Assembly: GCA_937918935.1 (NCBI GenBank) | Contig: CAKZSI010000041.1 | Location: 62,001 to 126,000 of the forward strand | Length of the DNA: 64,000 bases | Direction: 5' to 3' | DNA from: an uncultured Chloroflexales bacterium | GTDB lineage: Bacteria > Chloroflexota > Chloroflexia > Chloroflexales > Chloroflexaceae | In this document: positions 24,077 to 32,736 of the stretch, piece by piece | How the letters are laid out: each line of letters starts with the position of its first letter | Position numbering within the stretch: the first letter of the stretch is position 1 | Translations under genes and position numbers: made by a program | The notes under the pieces: generated by a model | What the model saw: only the letters and a program-made list of their open reading frames with translations | The model's database searches: none | What the model was told of the DNA's origin: nothing

Positions 24077-27000
24077 ATGCGCATCGTCTTTCTCACCATT
24101 GACGGCAACCACGCCGCCGCCCTGCGTCAGGCTGCGGTGAGGCTGCGTGCCGAGCAGGGGGTCGAAATGACCCCCGCCTGCTACGACGCCGCCTCGCTGC
24201 GTGATGAGGAGGGCTGGCGGCGCCTGGAGCGCGACATCGCCGGGGCGGCGTTCGTCTTTGGTGCGCGCCTCTTCGGCGAGGAGTACGTGCGCCCGCTGGA
24301 GCGTTTGCTCGAACGGGCCGCCTGTCCGGTGTTGATTATCACCTCGAACCCGGCGCTCATTCGCCAGACGCGCATTGGTAAGTTCGTGCTGGCGGCCCGC
24401 GAGGGCGAGGAGGCCGGCGGCCCACTGCGCCAGTGGATCAAGAAGCTGCGGCCCCAGGGCGGCGCGGGTGAGGCGCGCCGCCAACTGGCCGTGCTGCGGA
24501 ACCTCTCGCGGGTGCTGCGCCTCATTCCCGGCAAGGCCCGCGATCTCTACACCTATATCGTCGCCCATCAGTACTGGACCAATGCCTCGCCGGAGAATCT
24601 CTACCGGCTGATCTGCCTGCTGATCGAGGCCTATGTGCCTGGCTACAAGGGCAAACTGCCCATCCTTGACCCGGTCGGGTACCCCGAGCAGGCGCTGATC
24701 CACCCCGACGCCCCGGCGCCCTTCGAGACGCTGGCGGCCTATGAGCAGTGGCGCGCGAGCCGCGCCCGCGCGGCGGGTAAGAAGGGCCGCCGTCCGGCGC
24801 CGCCGCAGGGCGCGGTTGGCATTCTGGCCCTGCGAACGGTGGCGCTGAGCGGCAATACGGCCCATCTCGACGCGCTGGCACGGGCGCTGGAGGCGCGCGG
24901 GCTGGAGGCGCGCATGGCCTACGCCTCGGGCCTGGATATGCGCCCGGCAATCGAGGCATTCTTCAGCGCGCCGCCCGAGGCCCATCGCTGGCGCAAGAAG
25001 GCCCCCGTCGGTGAGCCGCGCCGGGCGACGGTGGACCTGCTGGTCAATGCCTCGGGCTTCGCCCTGGTCGGCGGCCCCGCCGAGAGCCGCCCGGCCGATG
25101 CGCGGGCCGCGCTCGAGGCCCTTGATGTCGGCTACTTCGCCCCGGTGCCCCTGGCCTTCCAGCGGGTGGAGGACTGGCGCGCCGATTGGGGCGGGCTGGC
25201 GCCGGTGCAGGCGGCGCTGAGTATCGCTGTGCCCGAACTGGAGGGCGCGGCCGAGCCGATTGTCTTTGGCGGCCCCACCGCCCGCGCTGAGGCCTTCGTG
25301 CCCGCCGAACCCGAGGTAGCGTTGATTGCCGACCGGATCGCCCGCCGGGTGGCCCTGCGGCGCGCGCCCAACCACGAGAAGCGCCTGGCCCTGGTGCTCT
25401 TCAGCTTCCCACCGAATCTCGGCAATGTTGGTACAGCCGCCTACCTCGATGTCTTCCGCAGCGTCTACGCCATCCTGCGGGCGCTCAAGGAGCGGGGCTA
25501 TACGGTGGATCTGCCCGCCGACGCCGAAGAGTTGCGCCAGATGGTGATCGAGGGGCGTGGCGACCCTGCTGCTTCGCCCCTGCTCCACGGCACCGACGCC
25601 GCCGTGGCGGGCTTTCTCAATGTGGAGGATTACCGGCGTCTCTTCCCGGCCTACACCGAGATCGAGCCCCACTGGGGCCGCGCTCCCGGCGAGTTGCTCA
25701 GCGATGGCCGGCGGCTGCGCATCCTGGGGCGGCGCTTCGGCAATATCTTCGTCGGCGTGCAGCCGCCCTTCGGCTATGAGCGCGATCCGATGCGTATGCT
25801 CATGGCCCGCGACGCCGCGCCGAACCACGCCTTCGCCGCCTTCTACACCTGGTTGCGGCACGAGTTCCAGGCGCATGCCGTTATCCACGTTGGCACCCAC
25901 GGCGCGCTGGAGTTCATGCCCGGCAAGCAGTCGGGCCTGAGCGCCGATTGCTGGCCCGCCCGGCTGATCGGCGATCTGCCCAACTTCTACCTCTACAGCG
26001 TCAACAATCCCAGCGAAGCAGCCATCGCCAAGCGCCGCAGCGGTGCGACGCTGATCAGCTACCTGGTGCCGCCGCTGCAACAGGCCGGCCTCTACAAGGG
26101 CCTGCGCCAGTTGAAGGACGCCATTGACGCCTACCGGCAGCGTCCCGACGCGGGAATGCTGGCGACCATCCGCGAACTGGCCGCTAAACTGGGCCTCGGC
26201 GCCGATGCGCCTGCTGAGCAGTCTTCTGACGCGGACTACCTGGCCCATCTCAGCCACGAGTTGCTGCAGATCGAGCAGCGCATGATCCCCGCTGGCCTGC
26301 ACGTCTTCGGCGCGCCGCCTTCGACCGAAGAACTGGTGGACCTGCTGGCCCTCACCGCGGCCTTTCACCGCTTCAGGTTGCGCGGCGAGGAGACGACCCT
26401 GCCGGCCCTCGTCGCCCGCAGTATGGGGCTGGACTATGCGGCGTTGCAGGAGCGGCTGGCCAGCGATTTGCAGGCCCAGGAGTCCTGGCGGGCGGTTGAG
26501 GCCCGCTGCAAGGAGAGTATCCGGCGCTTCGTGGGTGGGGCGCCGCTGGAGGTCGGCGGCTACGCCCCGGGTGACCTGGCGCCGCTGGCCCACTTCCTCG
26601 GCGACCTGCTCGCGCGGCTGACCAGCGATCAGGAACTGGCCGGGCTGTTGCATGCCCTGGAGGGCGGTTTCGTGCGCCCGTCGCCGAGCAACGACATTGT
26701 GCGTGACCCGAGCGTTGTGCCCACCGGGCGCAACGTCTACAGTCTCGACCCGGCCCGCGCGCCCTCGGCGGCGGCGGTGGAACGGGCCATGCGCCTGACC
26801 GACGAACTGCTGGCCCGGGCGGTCGCCGACGGCGGTGCGTTGCCGGAGAGCGTCGCGGTGGTGCTCTGGGGCAGCGACAACCTCAAGAGTGACTGCGAGG
26901 GTGTGGCTCAGGTGCTGGCGCTGATGGGTGTGCGTCCAGTTCCCGACGAGTTGGGCAATGTCTCCGACGTGGCCCTGATCCCCCTGGCCGATCTGGGCCG

Positions 27001-27922
27001 CCCGCGTATTGACGTGGTGGTAACCGTCAGCGGCATCTTCCGCGACCTGCTGGGCGGCCAGATGCGCCTGATTGACAAAGCCGCCCGGCTGGCCGCCATG
27101 GCCGACGAGCCGTTCGAGGCCAACTTCGTGCGCCGCAACGCCCTGGCCCAGGCGTCCGCCCTGGGCGTGCCGCTGGAAGAGGCGGCCACCCGCGTCTTTG
27201 CCAACGCGCCGGGCAGCTACGGCAGCCACGTCAACCACCTGATCGAGAGTGGTTCGTGGGAGGATGACAGCCAGATCAGCGATGCCTTCCTCAGCCGCAA
27301 AGGTTTCACGCTGGGCAAGGGCGGCGAATGGAAGGATTCCCGCCGCTTGCTCGAACAGGCCCTGGCCGGCGTGAACCTGACCTTCCAGAACATCGACAGC
27401 TTCGAGGTGGGCATCTCCGACATCGACACCTACTACGAGAGCCTCGGCGGGGTCACCAAGAGCATCGAGCAACTGAGCGGCAAACGCCCCGAAGTGCTGG
27501 TTTCGGACGCAGTGACCACCGGCGGCAACCGCGTGAGTACGTTGAACCAGATGGTGCGTCTGGAGACCCGGGCCAAGCTGCTCAATCCCAGGTGGTACGA
27601 GGCCATGCTGGCCCACGGCTACGAGGGCGCCCGCGAGATCGAGACGCGCCTGAACAACACCTACGGCTGGAGCGCGACCACTGGCGCGGTGGAAGGCTGG
27701 GTCTACCAGAGCGTCGCCGAGACCTACGCCCTCGACGACGAGATGCGCGAGCGCCTTGCCCGGCTCAACCCCCACGCTGCCGCGGGGATGGTGCGCCGGT
27801 TGCTGGAGGCGAGCGGGCGCGGCTTCTGGGACGCCGACGAGGAGACCCTCGACCGTCTGCGCTCGATCTACGAAGATCTGGAGGATCGGCTGGAGGGGAT
27901 CGTGGCCGGCGGCGCGGCGTAA
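24077..27922 (+). CDS. bchH: Magnesium chelatase subunit H
   Basis: 1281 residues, full length for BchH. This subunit binds protoporphyrin IX and, with the BchI/BchD AAA+ motor, inserts Mg2+ at the branch from heme to bacteriochlorophyll. The CobN/Mg-chelatase family is clear from the N-terminal DUF3479-like region ('RIVFLTIDGNHAAALRQAA') and later segments such as 'LFSFPPNLGNVGTAAYLDVF', 'THGALEFMPGKQSGLS', 'YLYSVNNPSEAAIAKRR' and 'GSYGSHVNHLIESG'. bchI and bchD are not in the window, so chelatase subunits are encoded apart. The RBS GAGGAACGCCG precedes the ATG. It is the last gene of the bchM-acsF-bchH run. Confidence 0.97.
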   Translation: MRIVFLTIDGNHAAALRQAAVRLRAEQGVEMTPACYDAASLRDEEGWRRLERDIAGAAFVFGARLFGEEYVRPLERLLERAACPVLIITSNPALIRQTRIGKFVLAAREGEEAGGPLRQWIKKLRPQGGAGEARRQLAVLRNLSRVLRLIPGKARDLYTYIVAHQYWTNASPENLYRLICLLIEAYVPGYKGKLPILDPVGYPEQALIHPDAPAPFETLAAYEQWRASRARAAGKKGRRPAPPQGAVGILALRTVALSGNTAHLDALARALEARGLEARMAYASGLDMRPAIEAFFSAPPEAHRWRKKAPVGEPRRATVDLLVNASGFALVGGPAESRPADARAALEALDVGYFAPVPLAFQRVEDWRADWGGLAPVQAALSIAVPELEGAAEPIVFGGPTARAEAFVPAEPEVALIADRIARRVALRRAPNHEKRLALVLFSFPPNLGNVGTAAYLDVFRSVYAILRALKERGYTVDLPADAEELRQMVIEGRGDPAASPLLHGTDAAVAGFLNVEDYRRLFPAYTEIEPHWGRAPGELLSDGRRLRILGRRFGNIFVGVQPPFGYERDPMRMLMARDAAPNHAFAAFYTWLRHEFQAHAVIHVGTHGALEFMPGKQSGLSADCWPARLIGDLPNFYLYSVNNPSEAAIAKRRSGATLISYLVPPLQQAGLYKGLRQLKDAIDAYRQRPDAGMLATIRELAAKLGLGADAPAEQSSDADYLAHLSHELLQIEQRMIPAGLHVFGAPPSTEELVDLLALTAAFHRFRLRGEETTLPALVARSMGLDYAALQERLASDLQAQESWRAVEARCKESIRRFVGGAPLEVGGYAPGDLAPLAHFLGDLLARLTSDQELAGLLHALEGGFVRPSPSNDIVRDPSVVPTGRNVYSLDPARAPSAAAVERAMRLTDELLARAVADGGALPESVAVVLWGSDNLKSDCEGVAQVLALMGVRPVPDELGNVSDVALIPLADLGRPRIDVVVTVSGIFRDLLGGQMRLIDKAARLAAMADEPFEANFVRRNALAQASALGVPLEEAATRVFANAPGSYGSHVNHLIESGSWEDDSQISDAFLSRKGFTLGKGGEWKDSRRLLEQALAGVNLTFQNIDSFEVGISDIDTYYESLGGVTKSIEQLSGKRPEVLVSDAVTTGGNRVSTLNQMVRLETRAKLLNPRWYEAMLAHGYEGAREIETRLNNTYGWSATTGAVEGWVYQSVAETYALDDEMRERLARLNPHAAAGMVRRLLEASGRGFWDADEETLDRLRSIYEDLEDRLEGIVAGGAA

Positions 27923-28110
27923 AAACCAGCCTCCCTCCCCGGCGGGGAAGGGTCGGGGGTTGGACGGCGAGACATGGTTTGTCGGGCCGCACTCCCTCCC
28001 CGGGGGGGAGGGTCGGGGAGGGCGCAGCCCTCCCGAGAAGGCCGCGAGGCTGCCCGCGGAGGTGGTCGGGGAGGGCGCAGCCCTCCCGGGAAACCGGTTC
28101 TTAGCAGTTC
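27923..28110. repeat. Repeat-rich gap after bchH
   Basis: The bchH-hemN gap is 366 bases. Its first half holds CCTCCCTCCCC/GGGGAAGGG, a CTCCCTCCCCGGGGGGGAGGG hairpin, and two perfect GGGAGGGC-gca-GCCCTCCC hairpins (28016-28034 and 28069-28087). These may end the bchH transcript. No gene is visible. Confidence 0.65.
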
Positions 28111-28121
28111 GTCGATACTCA

Positions 28122-28173
28122 ACAATTCTTGGTAAAGAATTAACAAGAAATGTTATGATTTGCTAAGAATTGT
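28122..28173 (+). promoter_or_regulatory. AT-rich promoter/operator region of hemN
   Basis: Perfect inverted repeats ACAATTCTT (28122-28130) and AAGAATTGT (28165-28173) enclose a second dyad, TAACA-agaaa-TGTTA (28141-28155). A possible -10, TATGAT, lies at 28154-28159. This sharply AT-rich patch in GC-rich DNA, about 120 bases before hemN, is a likely regulated promoter. No FNR-type TTGAT-N4-ATCAA site is seen. Confidence 0.5.
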
Positions 28174-28288
28174 AAACGTATCACCACCCACTGCGGAGGT
28201 GTCTTCACCGGGGGTGGCGGATGGCGCGGGTATAGTGCAAAGCGTAGAGAGCCAGCGCGGCGGACGCGCCGGTTCCAGGAGACAGGTC

Positions 28289-29656
28289 ATGGACCCTGTG
28301 CACGTGACGCGGGAGCAGATCGACCGCTACAACAAGCCCGGTCCTCGCTACACCAGTTATCCGACCGTGCCGGTGTGGAGCGCCCAGTTCAACGAGACCG
28401 ACTATCGGGCGGCCCTCGCTGCCGTCGCCGCCCGGCCCGACGAGACCCTTTCCGTCTACGTCCACCTGCCCTTCTGCGCCGAGCGTTGCGCCTACTGCGG
28501 CTGCAATGCCACTTCGACGAAGCATGCCCATGTGGTGGACGCTTACCTCGACCGGGTCGAGCGGGAGTTGAGCATGGTGGCCCCGCTGCTGGGCGAACGA
28601 CGCCGGGTGGTGCAGCTTCACTGGGGCGGAGGTACGCCCAACTTTCTGACCGAGGCCCAGGCCCGCCGGTTGATGGCCATGCTCGACGCGGCCTTCGCCA
28701 TTGACCGCGATGGCGAGATCGCCCTGGAGATGGACCCGCGCCTCGGCGGCCCCGAGCAGGCGGCCTTCTACCGCGAACTGGGCTTCAACCGCGTGAGCCT
28801 CGGTGTGCAGGACATTGAGCCGCGGGTCCAGGTGGCGATTGGTCGTCTACAGCCCTTCGAGCAAACCGCGGCGCTCTTTGCCGCCTGCCGGGCGGTGGGA
28901 TACACCAGCGTCAACCTTGACCTGGTGTACGGCCTGCCCTACCAGAGCGCGGAGAGTTTCGCCTCGACCCTCGACGCCATTATTGACCTTGGCCCGGACC
29001 GGCTGGCCTGTTTCAGCTACGCCCATCTGCCCCAGGCGCGCCCCAACCAGAAACGGGTGGATGCCGCCGGGCTGCCCTCTCCCTACGCCAAGTTTGGCCT
29101 CTTTCAGCAGGCCGTGCAACGCTTCACTTCGGCAGGCTACGACTGGATCGGCATGGATCATTTCGCGCTCGCCGACGACGAACTGGCGGTGGCCGCCCGC
29201 GAGAAACGCCTGCACCGCAACTTCATGGGCTACACCGTGCGCCCCGCGCCGCACCTGCTGGGTCTGGGGATGAGCGCCATCGGCGATCTGGGCGGCTGCT
29301 TCGTCCAGACCGACGCGCACCTGGGGCGCTACCAGAAGACCGTGGACGAGGGCCGTCTGCCGATCGTGCGCGGACACTGGCTCAGCGCCGACGACCGGCG
29401 CCGGCGCGCGGCGATCACCCACCTGATGTGCAACCTGGAACTGCCCCTTAACATCGCCCTCGACGAGGGCGACGAGGCCATGGTTGAGGCCATCGAGCGG
29501 GTGGCCGCGCACGCCGAGGAGGGCCTGGTGGAAGTGGACAGCGAGCGGATCGTGGTCACTGATCTGGGGCGCTTCTTCCTGCGCAACCTGTGTATGGAGC
29601 TGGACGCCTATCTGGCGCGCACGGCGGAGCGACCGCTCTTCTCACGGACGATCTAG
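28289..29656 (+). CDS. hemN: Oxygen-independent coproporphyrinogen III oxidase
   Basis: 455 residues from the ATG at 28289, which has an AGGAG site 8 bases upstream and matches the family length; an in-frame ATG 129 bases earlier would add a repeat-like extension. A radical SAM enzyme that decarboxylates coproporphyrinogen III to protoporphyrinogen IX without O2. The 4Fe-4S motif CxxxCxxC lies in 'FCAERCAYCGC' (about 60-70), followed by 'HWGGGTPNFL' and a typical HemN C-terminal domain with 'RNFMGYT'. It leads the hem gene run behind an AT-rich promoter and is paired in the cluster with O2-dependent hemF, giving redundancy across oxygen levels. Confidence 0.95.
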   Translation: MDPVHVTREQIDRYNKPGPRYTSYPTVPVWSAQFNETDYRAALAAVAARPDETLSVYVHLPFCAERCAYCGCNATSTKHAHVVDAYLDRVERELSMVAPLLGERRRVVQLHWGGGTPNFLTEAQARRLMAMLDAAFAIDRDGEIALEMDPRLGGPEQAAFYRELGFNRVSLGVQDIEPRVQVAIGRLQPFEQTAALFAACRAVGYTSVNLDLVYGLPYQSAESFASTLDAIIDLGPDRLACFSYAHLPQARPNQKRVDAAGLPSPYAKFGLFQQAVQRFTSAGYDWIGMDHFALADDELAVAAREKRLHRNFMGYTVRPAPHLLGLGMSAIGDLGGCFVQTDAHLGRYQKTVDEGRLPIVRGHWLSADDRRRRAAITHLMCNLELPLNIALDEGDEAMVEAIERVAAHAEEGLVEVDSERIVVTDLGRFFLRNLCMELDAYLARTAERPLFSRTI

Positions 29657-29707
29657 GGCGGCTCGCGCCACGCGGTGAGCCGCTCTGCGGTGAGGAAAGG
29701 CAACGCC

Positions 29708-31117
29708 ATGGAGACCTACGATGCCATCATTGTCGGCGGGGGGATCAGCGGCCTGAGCGCGGCCTACACGCTCTTCAAGCGCGGCCTCGAGGTGCTGGTG
29801 ATCGAGGCGGCCCCCGAGGTCGGCGGGGTGATGCGCAGCATCGTCACCCCGGAAGGCTACGTGCTCGACTGCGGCCCCAACACCGCCGCCACGAAGGACT
29901 CGCGCCTGTGGGCCGAGTTCGCCGACCTGGGGCTGGCGGCGCGACTGCTGCCCGCCGATCGCAAAGGCAAACGGCGCTACGTGCTGCTCAACGGCACGCC
30001 CGAGGAGATTCCCATGTCGCCGGTGGGCCTGGCGCACACGCCGTTGCTCTCCAGCGCAGCGAAGCTGCGGATCTTCCGCGAGCCGTTTATCCCCCGCGCC
30101 ACCGGCGGCGATGAGAGCGTGGCGAGCTTCTTCGCCCGGCGGCTCGGCCCGGAGCCGGCGGCGCGCCTGGTCGATCCCTTTGTCGCAGGTGTCTATGCCG
30201 GCAACCCGGCGCAGATCTCGGTCAAAGCGGCGTTTCCTACCCTGTGGGAAGCCGAGCAGCGCGCCGGCAGCATCATCAAAGGCATGCTCAGCGGGCGCGA
30301 GAAACCCGCCCCCGGTGCACCGAAAGGTCCGAAGATGCGCAGCCTGACCTTCACTTTCCCCGGCGGCATCGCCGAGTGGCCGCGGGCCATCGCCGCGGCC
30401 CTGGGGCCGCGACGGGTCTGGTGCAACACCCGGGCCACCGCGGTACGCCCCGACGGGGCCCTCTGGCAGGTCACCGTCGAGCGCGACCGACTGCCCGAGA
30501 CGCTAGAGGCCCGGGCGGTGATCCTGGCCCTGCCGGCCTACGCCGCCGCCGGGCTGGTTGAGGAACTGGACGCGCGGGCGGCGGCGGCGCTGCGCGGCAT
30601 TCCTTATGCCCCGGTCTCGGTGGTGCAACTGGGCTACCGCCGCGAGCAGGTGCAGCATCCCCTCGATGGCTTCGGCGTGCTGGCCCCCTCTTCGGAGCGG
30701 CGGCGCTTCCTGGGCATCCTCTGGTCCTCGTCGCTGTTCGCCGGGCGCGCTCCAGTGGGACGGGTGCTGACCACGACACTGATGGGCGGCGCTCTGGCCC
30801 CCGAACTGGCCCTGCAAAGCGACGCCGACCTGATTGCTACCGCCGTGGCCGAGAATGCCGCCGTGCTTGGCGCCACTGGCGAGCCGGAACTGGCCCACGC
30901 CACCCGCTGGGAACGGGCCATTGCCCAGTACACCTTCGGTCACGACACGCGCATCGCCGAACTCGAACGTCTGGAACGCGAGCAGCCAGGTCTGGCGTTC
31001 CTGGGAAGTTACCGTGGCGGGGTGGGCGTGCCGAAGTGCTGGCACAACGGCGTGGCCCTGGCCGACAGGATGGGCGATCGACTCGCCGGGCGTACCGAGA
31101 CCGTGGCGGCGAATTGA
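29708..31117 (+). CDS. hemG: Protoporphyrinogen oxidase (FAD-dependent, HemY type)
   Basis: 469 residues from the ATG at 29708 (RBS GGAAAGG). It oxidises protoporphyrinogen IX to protoporphyrin IX using FAD and O2. The N-terminal 'YDAIIVGGGISGLSAAYTL' is the dinucleotide-binding fold; 'EVGGVMRS', 'DPFVAGVYAGNP' (about 160) and the C-terminal 'SYRGGVGVPKCWHNG' fit the HemY-type family. The family name varies (hemY or hemG). It follows hemN by 51 bases, so successive pathway steps are cotranscribed. Its product is the branch-point substrate for BchH. Confidence 0.93.
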   Translation: METYDAIIVGGGISGLSAAYTLFKRGLEVLVIEAAPEVGGVMRSIVTPEGYVLDCGPNTAATKDSRLWAEFADLGLAARLLPADRKGKRRYVLLNGTPEEIPMSPVGLAHTPLLSSAAKLRIFREPFIPRATGGDESVASFFARRLGPEPAARLVDPFVAGVYAGNPAQISVKAAFPTLWEAEQRAGSIIKGMLSGREKPAPGAPKGPKMRSLTFTFPGGIAEWPRAIAAALGPRRVWCNTRATAVRPDGALWQVTVERDRLPETLEARAVILALPAYAAAGLVEELDARAAAALRGIPYAPVSVVQLGYRREQVQHPLDGFGVLAPSSERRRFLGILWSSSLFAGRAPVGRVLTTTLMGGALAPELALQSDADLIATAVAENAAVLGATGEPELAHATRWERAIAQYTFGHDTRIAELERLEREQPGLAFLGSYRGGVGVPKCWHNGVALADRMGDRLAGRTETVAAN

Positions 31118-31125
31118 ATGATGTA

Positions 31126-31150
31126 CCGGGAGGGCGCGCAGCCCTCCCGG
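31126..31150. repeat. Dispersed hairpin, perfect 10-bp stem
   Basis: Arms CCGGGAGGGC (31126-31135) and GCCCTCCCGG (31141-31150) with a GCGCA loop, starting 8 bases after the hemG stop. A partial GAAACC-a-GGTTC palindrome (centre 31183) follows before the next RBS. Both are members of window-wide families. Confidence 0.7.
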
Positions 31151-31204
31151 AGCCTCACCGCCGGCAGGGGCGTGGGGAAACCAGGTTCACCTCAGGAGCG
31201 CGCG

Positions 31205-32506
31205 ATGACCTTGTTCAAGAACTTCCGGCTTGGCCTGATCCATATGGCCGTGGCGGTCAGTCTGGTCCCGATCACCAGTGTTCTGAACCGGGTGATGATC
31301 CACGAACTGGGCATCCTGGCGACCATTGTGGCCGGGCTGATCATTCTTCCTCACCTGCTGTCGCCGATGCAGATGGTGATCGGGCAGTTCTCCGACGCTC
31401 ATCCGCTGTGGGGCTACCGGCGCACGCCCTACATCGCCGCAGGGTTGCTGCTGTGCGTGGGCGGCTCGATGCTCACCCCCCTTGCCGCGCTGGCGATGGA
31501 CGCCAACTTCTGGCCGGGGCTGGCCTTTGCCTTCGTCGCCTTTCTGATCTGGGGCATCGGCTACAACCTGGCCGTGGTCTCCTACCTCTCCCTTGCCAGC
31601 GATATGTCGAACGAGGAGCAACGTTCCCGAACCATTGCGGTAATGTGGTTCATGATGATCACCGCGGTGATTGCCACGGCGATCATCACCGGGCGGGCAC
31701 TGGAGCACTACGACCCCGAACTGCTGGTGCGCGTCTTCTCTGGCGCCGGCAGCATTGCCCTGACCCTGGGCTTCCTGGGGCTGATCGGTCTGGAGCCGCG
31801 CGGGCAGGTGGCCCGCACGGGCGAGCGCCACGGTGCGCGCGAGGCGATCGGCGCGGTGGTGAGTAACCCTCAGGCACGGGCCTTCTTCGTCTACCTGACC
31901 CTGCTGCTGGCGGCCATTCTCGGCCAGGACGTGTTGCTGGAGCCGTTTGGCGCCAAAGCCTTCGGCATGAGTGTGCGCCAGACGACCCAGTTGACCGCGG
32001 TGTGGGGCGGGGCGACGTTGCTGGCCCTGTTGCTCTACGGCTTCGTGTTGAGCCGCTTCCTCAGCAAGAAAGCCGGGGCCACGCTGGGGGCCTCGCTGGC
32101 GGCGCTGGGCTTCTTCACCATCACCCTGAGCGGCATGCTGCATGTCGAGGCCCTCTTCGTGCCGGGGATCGCCATTCTGGGCTTCGGCACGGGTATTGCT
32201 ACCACCACCAATCTGGCGCTGATGCTCGACATGACCACTCCCACCAACGCCGGCCTGTTTATCGGCGCCTGGGGCATGGCCGATGCCGCAGCGCGGGGAA
32301 TGGGCAACTTCCTGGCCAGCGTGGTGCGCGACATTGCCACCGCCATCCTCGCCAATCCCGTCGCCGGGTACGGCGTGGTCTTCCTGCTCGAAGGGCTGAT
32401 CCTCTGTCTCACCCTCGTGCTGCTGCGCCAGATTGATCCCGCCGCCTTCCGCGGCGAGCAGGAGGTCTCGCTGTCCGAACTGATCGCCGTTGCCGGGGAT
32501 GCCTAG
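31205..32506 (+). CDS. PucC-family (BCD) MFS transporter, copy 1
   Basis: 433 residues starting at 31205 with AGGAG 6 bases upstream; an ATG 87 bases earlier lies in repeat DNA. Twelve membrane helices are apparent. The N-terminal 'FRLGLIHMAVAVSLVPITSV' and 'GQFSDAHPLWGYRRTPYI' are hallmarks of the PucC/LhaA/G115 group, which helps assemble light-harvesting complexes, perhaps by delivering bacteriochlorophyll. It sits between hemG and a second PucC-like gene inside the tetrapyrrole cluster, which supports a pigment-related role. The substrate is not proven for any family member. Confidence 0.88.
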   Translation: MTLFKNFRLGLIHMAVAVSLVPITSVLNRVMIHELGILATIVAGLIILPHLLSPMQMVIGQFSDAHPLWGYRRTPYIAAGLLLCVGGSMLTPLAALAMDANFWPGLAFAFVAFLIWGIGYNLAVVSYLSLASDMSNEEQRSRTIAVMWFMMITAVIATAIITGRALEHYDPELLVRVFSGAGSIALTLGFLGLIGLEPRGQVARTGERHGAREAIGAVVSNPQARAFFVYLTLLLAAILGQDVLLEPFGAKAFGMSVRQTTQLTAVWGGATLLALLLYGFVLSRFLSKKAGATLGASLAALGFFTITLSGMLHVEALFVPGIAILGFGTGIATTTNLALMLDMTTPTNAGLFIGAWGMADAAARGMGNFLASVVRDIATAILANPVAGYGVVFLLEGLILCLTLVLLRQIDPAAFRGEQEVSLSELIAVAGDA

Positions 32507-32736
32507 AGCCATGACCGGAATGCTTGATCCGCTGAGGACCCTGCGCCGTGTGGCTCGCTGCGCGCACGCCGCCATCGTTGCGGGTCAATCGTTTCGGGAA
32601 ATGCTAGAGCGCGATTGCTGATTGCGGACTGGTAGATCGCCGATTGGGTAGGGCGCATCTGGAGCGGTGGCGCAAGCGGGAGGAGTGATCGCCGCGAGAG
32701 GCGCCTGATGACCGATGTTCTGGCAGGGGTAAAGCG
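32507..32736. other. Gap between the two pucC-like genes
   Basis: 230 bases without a gene. A direct repeat-like TTGCTGATTGCGGACTGG/ATCGCCGATTGG is visible. No clear promoter or strong hairpin is seen, so readthrough from the upstream gene is likely. Confidence 0.4.

Noticed and set aside
23747-27775. Long open frame (over 1300 codons) on the - strand opposite acsF and bchH
   Set aside because: It mirrors bchH codon by codon in very GC-rich DNA, has His/Gln/Gly-rich low-complexity translation, no RBS and no recognisable domain.
28160-28288. Longer in-frame start for hemN
   Set aside because: It would add 43 residues unlike the family and covers the promoter-like AT island edge; the ATG at 28289 has the AGGAG site.
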